Shown here: one piece after another, positions 1 through 4,942 of the stretch | Layout of the letters: each line of letters opens with the position of its first letter | Numbering within the stretch: the first letter of the stretch is position 1 | Assembly: GCA_937864275.1 (NCBI GenBank) | Contig: CALMIW010000653.1 | Coordinates: 1 to 5,404 of the forward strand | Direction of reading: 5' to 3' | Length of the DNA stretch: 5,404 nt | Origin: an uncultured Dehalococcoidia bacterium | GTDB taxonomy: Bacteria > Chloroflexota > Dehalococcoidia > Tepidiformales > Tepidiformaceae | Position numbers and translations under genes: made by a program | Notes under the pieces: model-generated | What the model was told of the DNA's origin: nothing | Seen by the model: only the letters and a program-made list of their open reading frames with translations | The model's database searches: none

Positions 1-790
1 GCCGCTCGCCACCCTCGACTGGGCGACGTACACCGAGGCATCGCTCTCGAATGCGTTCGGATGGGCGCCGGATGACCTTCCCCGTGCCCTGGCCGGGCTG
101 ATGCGCGCCTCGACCACGCAGCAGGACTTCCTCGCCTTCCTGAAGTACGACCGCACGGTGGATGTGCGCGACCTGCTTTCGCGGGTGATGTGTCCGGTGT
201 TGATTTCGCACTTCCAGCTGAATGCCGTGACCGATCAGAACATCGCGCGACGCATCGCCTCGACAGCGCGAGACGCTCGCATGTTCCTGCCGAAGAACTT
301 CCGGGAGAGCCTGAAGGCCTATTCGGACTTCCTGGACGAGGCGCCAGCGGCGGATGTCGAAAGCGAAGACGAGGAAGGGACCGCGGGGCAGCTTCGCATC
401 TACCTGGTGGCCAGGGCGGAGACGCGGCCCGGCGTGGTGGAACTGCTTGTGACGCAATTCGGGGGCGTCCCGGTTTCGACGCTGGCGGGGACGACCACCA
501 GCCTGTTCGATTCGGCTTCCGGCGCTGCGGCCTGCGCGAAGGCGCTTGCCGGCGGCGTGGGCGCGGCGGTGGGGGTGCACGCGGGCGAACCGGGCGAAGG
601 GCCGAGCGAACACGCGGACCCGGCACTGGTGACGGCGGTGCTCGCCGCCGGGCTCGCCGCACCGGGCGAGGCGGTGGTCTCGAACGTGGTGCGTGAGCTG
701 GCGGCGGGCAAGGGGTTCGGCTTCGAACTGAAGGAGACCGATGCCCCGGGGGAAGATGACGAGCGCATGCGGTTGTTCAGCCTTCGCTAA
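1..790 (+). CDS. C-terminal part of an alpha/beta-hydrolase fused to a degenerate class III nucleotidyl cyclase homology domain (5' truncated)
   Basis: The reading frame is open from base 2 and stops with TAA at 788-790, so the N-terminus lies outside the window; 262 residues are visible. The first part, ending near base 340, looks like the tail of an alpha/beta-hydrolase: a cap-like helical stretch, then a strand reading CPVLISHF (bases 191-214), where the family usually carries an Asp-bearing 'PvLvlHG.DD' strand. An acidic linker follows (bases 341-385). The second part (bases 392-790) matches the class III adenylate/guanylate cyclase fold: FGGVPVSTLAGTTTSLFDS aligns with the usual 'fgGr.vkt.GDG.la.Fd', then AVGVHAGE, APGEAVVSNVVRELAAG and a final RMRLFSL strand. 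This architecture is known from mycobacterial Rv1900c-type proteins. Both halves look inactive: the GDG metal Asp is replaced by GTT, the first 'FtDi' Asp is absent, and the hydrolase Asp and His positions read HFQLN and LPKNF. I infer a regulatory or scaffolding role. Confidence is good for the architecture and moderate for inactivity. Confidence 0.75.
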   Translation, partial: PLATLDWATYTEASLSNAFGWAPDDLPRALAGLMRASTTQQDFLAFLKYDRTVDVRDLLSRVMCPVLISHFQLNAVTDQNIARRIASTARDARMFLPKNFRESLKAYSDFLDEAPAADVESEDEEGTAGQLRIYLVARAETRPGVVELLVTQFGGVPVSTLAGTTTSLFDSASGAAACAKALAGGVGAAVGVHAGEPGEGPSEHADPALVTAVLAAGLAAPGEAVVSNVVRELAAGKGFGFELKETDAPGEDDERMRLFSLR

Positions 791-810
791 CTACCGCACA
801 ATCAGTCCTC

Positions 811-1506
811 ATGGACGAAGCCGCACCCGGGAAGCCACCGATGTTCAACCCCTCCAGCTGGACCGAGGCGGGCCCGCCGACCGGGCAACGCATGGCGCTG
901 CACAAGCTGGCGGCGGCCCTCCGCAAGATCAACGAAGCGCTCATCGACATGGACGCCGCGGAGGAAGACCTGCTGGCCGCCGCGGCTTCGGCCGAACAGT
1001 TCGCGGTGCGGCTGGAGGCGACCCGCAAGGGCCACCACCAGTGGGGATTCGCGGAATCGAGCACGGCGCCCTCGACGCGGGTGATGCTGGACCGCTCGCC
1101 GGTCATCGGGCTGGGAAACCCTGTCGCGCCGCCGCTCTCGTTCCGCGCCGAGGACGGGAAGGTCGTCGGGACGGGAAGCTTCGGGATGCAATACGAGGGG
1201 CCTCCCGGCCACGTGCACGGGGGGTTCGTGGCGGCCGCGCTGGATGAACTGCTTGGCATGGCGCAGACGCTCTCGGGCAAATCGGGGATGACCGGCACGC
1301 TGACCGTGCGATACCGCAGGCCCACGCCGCTCTACAAGCAGCTCACGTTCACGGCCTGGGTGGACCGCATCGAGGGCCGGAAGATCTTCACCTCGGGCAC
1401 CATCCACGACGGGGAGACGCTCTGCGCGGAAGCCGAGGGCGTGTTCATCTCGGTGGATTTCCACGCCATGAAGGCGATGCAGGAACAGCAGCAGCGCCAG
1501 CAGTGA
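811..1506 (+). CDS. PaaI-type hotdog-fold acyl-CoA thioesterase with a helical N-terminal extension
   Basis: This 231-residue protein has a hotdog-fold thioesterase domain in its second half. The diagnostic segment is GPPGHVHGGFVAAALDELLG (residues 130-149): the H-GG turn followed by the central helix with the acidic residue D145 expected of PaaI/THEM4-like thioesterases. The strands TGTLTVRYRRPTPL and KQLTFTAWVDRIEGRKIF follow and complete the sheet. Family members hydrolyse acyl-CoA thioesters in the cytoplasm; the substrate here cannot be read from the sequence. Residues about 25-75 are Ala/Leu/Glu-rich and probably helical, making the protein longer than a minimal ~140-residue PaaI. The C-terminus is a Gln-rich tail (EQQQRQQ). 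The start is ambiguous. ATG 811 has no Shine-Dalgarno sequence, whereas ATG 841 has GGGAAG at 829-834, so a 221-residue form is equally plausible. The gene begins 20 nt after the preceding stop, which suggests co-transcription. Confidence 0.85.
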   Translation: MDEAAPGKPPMFNPSSWTEAGPPTGQRMALHKLAAALRKINEALIDMDAAEEDLLAAAASAEQFAVRLEATRKGHHQWGFAESSTAPSTRVMLDRSPVIGLGNPVAPPLSFRAEDGKVVGTGSFGMQYEGPPGHVHGGFVAAALDELLGMAQTLSGKSGMTGTLTVRYRRPTPLYKQLTFTAWVDRIEGRKIFTSGTIHDGETLCAEAEGVFISVDFHAMKAMQEQQQRQQ

Positions 1507-1530
1507 CGCGAGCCCGCGCCGGGAAGCCAC

Positions 1531-1565
1531 GGAAGGCCACCTGTGCCTTCCACAGGTGGCCTTCC
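1531..1565. terminator. Perfect 15-bp inverted repeat between convergent genes, probable bidirectional terminator
   Basis: GGAAGGCCACCTGTG (1531-1545) is exactly complementary to CACAGGTGGCCTTCC (1551-1565), with a 5-nt loop CCTTC. It lies 25 nt after the thioesterase stop and 55 nt beyond the stop of the opposing zinc-ribbon gene, where a shared terminator would be expected. No T-tract follows on either strand, so it is not a canonical intrinsic terminator; hairpins without U-tracts are common at gene ends in GC-rich bacteria. Nothing else is recognisable in 1507-1620. Confidence 0.6.
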
Positions 1566-1620
1566 GAGGGATGGTGGCCGTCAGGGGAAACGGCGCACCG
1601 GAGGAGGGAACTGTTCGAAT

Positions 1621-1806
1621 CTAGCCGTAGCGCCACTCGGGCGTGGCGGTATGACAGCGCGGGCAATAGCGGTCGCGCAGGTCATAGGACTCCCGGCACT
1701 CGGGACAGCGGCGTTCCGCGTTTGGCTGGGCGTACTGGATGTAAGCGGGGACAGGTTCGGCAGCGATCAGCCGCCTCCACCAGGGTTGATGCGAACTGCG
1801 AAGCAT
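1621..1806 (-). CDS. Small zinc-ribbon protein (61 aa) under a c-di-AMP riboswitch
   Basis: This 62-codon gene runs from ATG (1806-1804) to TAG (1623-1621). Its start is fixed by a near-perfect Shine-Dalgarno AAGGAGG (1819-1813) six bases upstream. The second half carries two CxxC knuckles, CPEC (residues 34-37) and CPRC (48-51), ten residues apart and followed by H52: a treble-clef or zinc-ribbon style site that should bind one zinc ion. The N-terminal third has an aromatic/basic patch, QPWWRRL (residues 7-13), and a Pro/Tyr-rich linker, AEPVPAYIQYAQP. There is no signal peptide or membrane segment, so it should be cytoplasmic. I do not recognise a named family and propose no function; protein or nucleic-acid binding would be typical of such ribbons. 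No other gene follows on this strand before the convergent thioesterase, so it is the only evident local target of the upstream riboswitch. The same frame stays open upstream, but that extension would be riboswitch RNA and is not translated sense. Confidence 0.8.
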   Translation of the reverse strand: MLRSSHQPWWRRLIAAEPVPAYIQYAQPNAERRCPECRESYDLRDRYCPRCHTATPEWRYG

Positions 1807-1810
1807 GTGC

Positions 1811-1926
1811 AGCCTCCTTTTTCGAGACGGTGGAGCGCTCCGCCGGCGGCTGACGCCGGGCGAGGACAATCCAACGCAAGGACCGAGAGGCTCGATGCGG
1901 CAGGCTGAGCGGCTGCCACGCCTCTC
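1811..1926 (-). promoter_or_regulatory. Leader expression platform with two mutually exclusive folds over the Shine-Dalgarno sequence
   Basis: Read on the minus strand, GAGAGGC (1926-1920) can pair over seven Watson-Crick bases with GCCUCUC (1891-1885). That stem encloses an inner stem GUGGCAG/CUGCCGC (1919-1913 with 1903-1897, one G-U pair). Alternatively AGCCUCU (1892-1886) can pair with GGAGGCU (1817-1811), which contains the GGAGG of the zinc-ribbon gene's ribosome binding site (six Watson-Crick pairs plus one G-U). The two pairings share bases 1891-1886 and cannot coexist. A further GC hairpin, CCGGCG-UCAGC-CGCCGG, sits at 1859-1843. No T-tract terminator is visible, so I infer translational rather than transcriptional control. 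Confidence 0.5.
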
Positions 1927-2043
1927 CCAATATGCCTGCGGGGTTAGCTGACGGGTTCGGTGATGGGAGTCACCTACCAGGCCTGAGCCCGGATTCACCC
2001 CAAGAGATGGGTCCCCCGTCCGGTGTTGCCACCGGTTCGGCAC
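1924..2043 (-). promoter_or_regulatory. c-di-AMP riboswitch (ydaO/yuaA class)
   Basis: The minus strand carries the conserved blocks of the ydaO/yuaA riboswitch in the right order: GCCGAAC, ACGGGGGACCC, UUGGGGUGAAUCC, GGUAGG, CGAACCCGUCAGCUAAC and CGCAGGCA. Closing stem P1 is GUGCC (2043-2039) with GGCAU (1936-1932). CCGGUG-GCAA-CACCGG (2035-2020) is a 6-bp stem capped by a GNRA tetraloop. CCGGGC-UCAG-GCCUGG (1992-1977) is the variable stem. GGUGA-CUCCCA-UCACC (1974-1959) presents loop CUCCCA, which is complementary to the 3' tail UGGGAG (1929-1924), matching the loop-tail pseudoknot of the class. The class binds cyclic di-AMP and usually lowers expression of the gene behind it, often K+ transport or cell-wall hydrolase genes. 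Here the downstream gene is a small zinc-ribbon protein. I compared it from memory with known members and ran no covariance model. Confidence 0.95.
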
Positions 2044-2046
2044 TCG

Positions 2047-2088
2047 ATTTGTACCACACCGTTACGGTCGAATGCATTAACGGTCCGT
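2047..2088 (-). promoter_or_regulatory. Candidate promoter with dyad operator-like sites upstream of the riboswitch
   Basis: This patch is clearly more AT-rich than its surroundings. On the minus strand TACAAAT (2053-2047) is a fair -10 box that would start transcription near 2044-2041, exactly at the first base of riboswitch P1. No good -35 box sits 16-18 nt further upstream. In its place are two short palindromes, ACCGT-T-ACGGT (2058-2068) and ACGG-T-CCGT (2080-2088), around an ATGCAT core. The outer halves also form ACCGTTA-N13-TAACGGT. On the minus strand they read as direct repeats GACCGTTAA and GACCGTAAC, 16 nt apart, which could be an activator or repressor site. Confidence 0.4.
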
Positions 2089-2106
2089 AAATCTTGTCTT
2101 GCGATT

Positions 2107-2118
2107 CCATTGCAATGG
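2107..2118. repeat. 12-nt perfect palindrome CCATTGCAATGG downstream of prs
   Basis: CCATTGCAATGG is a perfect palindrome 46 bases beyond the prs stop codon and about 65 bases upstream of the inferred riboswitch transcription start. It could be a protein-binding site for the zinc-ribbon promoter; it is too short and lacks a T-tract to be a convincing prs terminator. A weak stem CAGGC/GCCTG (2126-2130 with 2143-2147) lies closer to the prs stop. The function of either is unproven. Confidence 0.25.
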
Positions 2119-2164
2119 GCACGCGCAGGCATGGCTTCACACGCCTGAGCGGCGCCGAAACGGG

Positions 2165-3124
2165 CTACTGGAAGAGGGCGCCGACCGACTGACCGGAGTG
2201 GATGCGGCCGATGGCATCGCCGAACTGCGGGGCGACAGGGAGGATCGTCAGATTCGGTAGGCGCTTGTCGGGGCTGAGGGGCACCGAATCGGTGACGACG
2301 ATCTCGCGCACATCGAGCGAGCGGAGCCGGGCGATAGCCGGCCCGCTGAACACCGGGTGGTAGCAACTGATGATGATTTCGCGCGCGCCGTGCTGACGGA
2401 GGGCGTTGACGGCGGAGACGATGGTCCCGGCGGTGCTGATTTCGTCATCGAGGATGAGGCAGCCGCGGCCTTCCACCTCGCCGATGACGTGCATGGCCTC
2501 GGCGGTCTCGGTGTTGCCGATGCGGCGCTTGTCGATGATGGCAAGCGGTAGGTCCAGCCTGACGGCGAGGTCCCGGGCGCGCTTCTCGCCGCCGACGTCG
2601 GTGGCGACGACGGTGTAGGCGACCAGGTTCTGCGACTTGAAGTAGGCCGAGACCGGGAAGAGGGCGTTCACGTTGTCGACCGGGATGTTGAAGAAGCCCT
2701 GGATCTGGCCGGCGTGGAGGTTCATCGTGAGCACCCGGTCGGCGCCGGCGGTCTCGAGCATGTTGGCGATGAGGCGCGCCGTGATGGGGACGCGGGGCTG
2801 GTCCTTCTTGTCGCTGCGGCCATAGGCGTAGTACGGGATGACCACGGTGATGCGCCCGGCAGATGCGCGCCGGGCGGCATCGATCATGATGAGCAGTTCG
2901 ATGATCGACGTGTTGACCGGACTGACGAACGGCTGAACCAGGTAGACGTCGCGCTGGCGGATATTCTCCTGGAACTGGACGAAGATGTTCTCGTTCGAGA
3001 ACTCGAAGACATCGACTTTGCCGAGCGGCCTGCCGAGACGGGCGGCGATAGCCTCCGCAAGCTCCGGGTGTGCGCGGCCGGTGAAGATGGCGAGGTCGTT
3101 GTACACGGCGGCGGCTCCGGGCAA
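2165..3124 (-). CDS. prs: Ribose-phosphate pyrophosphokinase (PRPP synthase)
   Basis: The enzyme makes phosphoribosyl pyrophosphate from ribose 5-phosphate and ATP, the precursor for purines, pyrimidines, histidine, tryptophan and NAD. At 319 residues it has the normal length. Visible motifs, in order: the N-terminal ATP-site region FSNENIFVQF (42-51); YYAYGRSDKKDQPRVPITAR (98-117); the catalytic-His segment MNLHAGQIQGFF with H137; VVATDVGGEKRAR (172-184); the flexible-loop basic cluster DKRR (198-201); and the PRPP-binding loop LILDDEISTAGTI (223-235). Three usual nucleotide-contact positions differ from classical enzymes: F-DGE reads F-S-NEN and RQD reads RSD. The DDEISTAGT loop also differs from the common DDmiDTAGT. 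This looks like a distinct Prs subgroup. The start is TTG (3124-3122), supported by GGAGG nine bases upstream; the next start, GTG at 3106, is too far from that site. It is the last gene of the minus-strand cluster, 84 nt after the CoA-transferase. Confidence 0.95.
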   Translation of the reverse strand: MPGAAAVYNDLAIFTGRAHPELAEAIAARLGRPLGKVDVFEFSNENIFVQFQENIRQRDVYLVQPFVSPVNTSIIELLIMIDAARRASAGRITVVIPYYAYGRSDKKDQPRVPITARLIANMLETAGADRVLTMNLHAGQIQGFFNIPVDNVNALFPVSAYFKSQNLVAYTVVATDVGGEKRARDLAVRLDLPLAIIDKRRIGNTETAEAMHVIGEVEGRGCLILDDEISTAGTIVSAVNALRQHGAREIIISCYHPVFSGPAIARLRSLDVREIVVTDSVPLSPDKRLPNLTILPVAPQFGDAIGRIHSGQSVGALFQ

Positions 3125-3133
3125 GGGTCTTTT

Positions 3134-3154
3134 CCTCCGGAATCTACGCTCCGG
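3134..3154 (-). promoter_or_regulatory. prs ribosome binding site partly inside a small hairpin
   Basis: On the minus strand GGAGG (3138-3134) lies nine bases before the TTG start of prs and decides that start. The preceding CCGGA (3154-3150) can pair with UCCGG (3141-3137) across an 8-nt loop, and the 3' arm takes in the first two G of the Shine-Dalgarno sequence. The stem is only five base pairs, so any effect on translation is speculative. A longer CCGGCGG/CCGCCGG pairing (3183-3189 with 3151-3157) is also possible and would compete with it. Confidence 0.45.
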
Positions 3155-3208
3155 CGGGCTTAGATGCGACGAGAAAGGGGCACCGCCGGCCGAGGGACGC
3201 GCGCAGGG

Positions 3209-4438
3209 TCAGGTGATCCCGCGGGCTTTCAGATCGCCGATGGCCAGGGGCGAAAATCCGAGTTCAGTGAGGACTTCCCCCGTGTTCTCACCGACCTCCG
3301 GGGCATGCCGGGCACCCACGCGGGGCATCCCGTCGATGTTCAGAGGGTGGTTGATGATGACCTCAGCAGGGACACCCGGGCCCGTGGGCGGGGCGACGAT
3401 GTTGTTCGCGCGGAGTTGGGGGTCGTTCGGGAGGTCCTCCATTTCGGCGACGAGCGTGACGGGGACATCAGCCGCGCGGAACGTGGCAAGCCACTCGGCC
3501 GCGGGCCTGGCGGCGAACATCTCGCGCAGGAGCCGGACCAGCTCCGCACCGTTCGCGAGGCGGGAAGCCGGGTCGGCGAAGCGCTCGTCGGCGAGCAGGT
3601 CTAGTCGGCCCGCGGCGATGAGGAGCGCGTCGAATTCCGCCTGGGTTCGGACCATGTACAGCTGGAGCAAGCGATTGTCGCTGGTGGGGTAGAGGATGCG
3701 GTTGGGGAACCGCGGCGGCTGCGAACCGTCGTCCCGAGGGGGAAACTGGGCGCCGATGACGGCGCCCTGGGCGAGGCAGGCGTTGGACCAGATGCCGTTC
3801 GCGAGCAGGCTGGTGTGGACGCGGCCGCCTTTGCCCGTGCGTTCGCGCCGCATGAGGGCCGTAACGATCGCGGCATAGAGAGAGACGGCGGTCGGGTGAT
3901 CGCCCATGCCGGGCACGGAACCGCCGGGAGTCGCGCCGGGAGCACGGACGCGGTCCATGAGGCCGGTGCGAGCCCACCAGGCGACGCCGTCGAAGCCTTC
4001 GAGCTCGGCATCGGGTCCGTACTCGCCATAGGCCGTGAGCGAGGCGTAGATCATCCGCTCGTTCTCGGGCGCGAGGTCTTCGTAGTTCAGGCGGAGCTTG
4101 CGGCGGGTAGGGAAGGGCTGGTTGGTGATGAAGACGTCGCAATCGCGGACGAGTCGCATCAGGATCTCGCGGCCTTCGGGTTCGGAGAGGTTGAGGGTGA
4201 TGCTGCGCTTATTCCGGCCGTCGCACATCCACATGTAGTTGACCGGCGCCTGCGGGCTCAGGGGACCCGCGGAAAGGGCACGGTAGGGGTCCCCGGCGCC
4301 GGGGATTTCGACCTTGATCACGCTTGCGCCGAAGTCGGCGAGGATGGTGCCTGCGACAGGGCCGGCGATCCAGGTCCCGGCATCGATGACCTTGAGGCCG
4401 GAGAAGAGGAGCTCTTCGGTTTCGGATGGATTCGTCAT
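3209..4438 (-). CDS. CaiB/BaiF family (family III) CoA-transferase
   Basis: This 409-residue protein is typical in length and layout for family III CoA-transferases, which move CoA between carboxylic acids through an enzyme-bound aspartyl anhydride. The opening LFSGLKVIDAGTWIAGPVAG (11-30) and LADFGASVIKVEIPGAGDP (33-51) form the characteristic N-terminal CoA-binding region. YMWMCDGRNKRSITLNL (68-84) and the stretch ending LTAYGEYGP (134-142) follow. D150 in EGFDGVAWW is at the position of the catalytic Asp. GMGDHPTAVSLYAAIVTALM (177-196) and RTGKGGRVHTSLL (200-212) are also hallmarks. The C-terminal part (RPAAEWLATFRAADVPVTLV, 311-330) is the usual small domain. The substrate pair cannot be named: the family includes formyl-CoA, carnitine and succinyl-CoA transferases and racemases. 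The ATG start at 4438 sits just ahead of the conserved opening; its ribosome site is weak (AGGA about 11 nt upstream). The gene lies 39 nt after ridA. Confidence 0.92.
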   Translation of the reverse strand: MTNPSETEELLFSGLKVIDAGTWIAGPVAGTILADFGASVIKVEIPGAGDPYRALSAGPLSPQAPVNYMWMCDGRNKRSITLNLSEPEGREILMRLVRDCDVFITNQPFPTRRKLRLNYEDLAPENERMIYASLTAYGEYGPDAELEGFDGVAWWARTGLMDRVRAPGATPGGSVPGMGDHPTAVSLYAAIVTALMRRERTGKGGRVHTSLLANGIWSNACLAQGAVIGAQFPPRDDGSQPPRFPNRILYPTSDNRLLQLYMVRTQAEFDALLIAAGRLDLLADERFADPASRLANGAELVRLLREMFAARPAAEWLATFRAADVPVTLVAEMEDLPNDPQLRANNIVAPPTGPGVPAEVIINHPLNIDGMPRVGARHAPEVGENTGEVLTELGFSPLAIGDLKARGIT

Positions 4439-4477
4439 GGTGGACGCAATCCTACGTGGCGGCGCCTCCGGCCGGAA

Positions 4478-4942
4478 TCAGCTGGGAGCCGCCTCGAAGA
4501 GGAACTCCACTTCGACTGGGACGCCAAACGGGAGCTCGGCGAGGCCAACGGCGATGCGGGCATGGCGGCCGGCTTCGCCGAACACGTCGAGCAGGACCTG
4601 GGAGGCGCCGTTGATCACCTTCGGGTGGTCGGTGAAGCCATCGGCGCTGGCGACGAAACCGCCGACACGGATGACCTTCGCGACCTTGTCCAGGGAGCCG
4701 AGCTCGGCGCGGACGATGGCGAGGGCCTGGAGGGCACACTGGCGGGCGAGGCCGGCTGCCTCATCGATGGTGACGCCCTGGCCGAGCTTGCCTTTGCGGA
4801 TGGGAGCGCCATCCCTCACCGGGACCTGACCCGAGACGAAGAGCTGGTTGCCGCTGCGCACGCAGGGGGCGTAGAGCCCCGCCGCGGCCGGGAGGGACGG
4901 CAGTTCGATGCCGAGCGCCTTCAGGCGCGCCTCGTGGCTCAC
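4478..4942 (-). CDS. RidA/YjgF-family protein
   Basis: With a GTG start at 4942-4940 this is a 154-residue protein. RidA-family trimers hydrolyse reactive enamine/imine intermediates released by PLP enzymes; other family members have different or unknown roles. Visible features are GIELPSLPAAAGLYAP (11-26), NQLFVSGQVPVRDG (32-45), ALQALAIVRAELGSLDKVAK (70-89) and the C-terminal HARIAVGLAELPFGVPVEVE (127-146). R129 and E144 correspond to the substrate-binding Arg and the Glu of canonical RidA (R105 and E120 in E. coli). The ~154-residue length and the 'HARxAVGxAELPxGxPVEVE' ending suggest the longer YjgF-like branch rather than the ~128-residue RidA proper, so I give no symbol. The GTG overlaps the parB stop as GTGA, pointing to translational coupling. 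An in-frame extension to 4999 exists but would lie wholly inside parB and lacks homology. Confidence 0.9.
   Translation of the reverse strand: MSHEARLKALGIELPSLPAAAGLYAPCVRSGNQLFVSGQVPVRDGAPIRKGKLGQGVTIDEAAGLARQCALQALAIVRAELGSLDKVAKVIRVGGFVASADGFTDHPKVINGASQVLLDVFGEAGRHARIAVGLAELPFGVPVEVEFLFEAAPS

Noticed and set aside
827..1530. Exact 12-nt direct repeat CCGGGAAGCCAC at 827-838 and 1519-1530, flanking the thioesterase gene
   Set aside because: A 12-base repeat is expected by chance in 5.4 kb of GC-rich DNA. No transposase, terminal inverted repeat or composition break supports an insertion.
1543..1908. 121-codon plus-strand frame opposite the zinc-ribbon gene and its leader
   Set aside because: It crosses the terminator hairpin and the antisense of the regulated leader and shows no domain or ribosome site.
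1682..1930. 82-codon minus-strand frame overlapping the riboswitch leader and the zinc-ribbon gene
   Set aside because: It has no ribosome site or domain, and it is out of frame with the zinc-ribbon gene, which has a near-perfect Shine-Dalgarno sequence and paired CxxC motifs.
1807..2043. In-frame 79-codon N-terminal extension of the zinc-ribbon protein
   Set aside because: That stretch is the riboswitch aptamer and expression platform, so its open frame is incidental; the start at 1806 has the clear ribosome site.
1995..2366. 123-codon minus-strand frame spanning the prs 3' end and the riboswitch
   Set aside because: It overlaps prs out of frame and then runs through the aptamer; the Arg/Pro-rich translation is typical of a shadow frame.
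3151..3189. CCGGCGG/CCGCCGG stem between the CoA-transferase and prs as a terminator
   Set aside because: It has seven base pairs with a loop of about 25 nt and no T-tract; it is too weak to claim that it separates the two genes.
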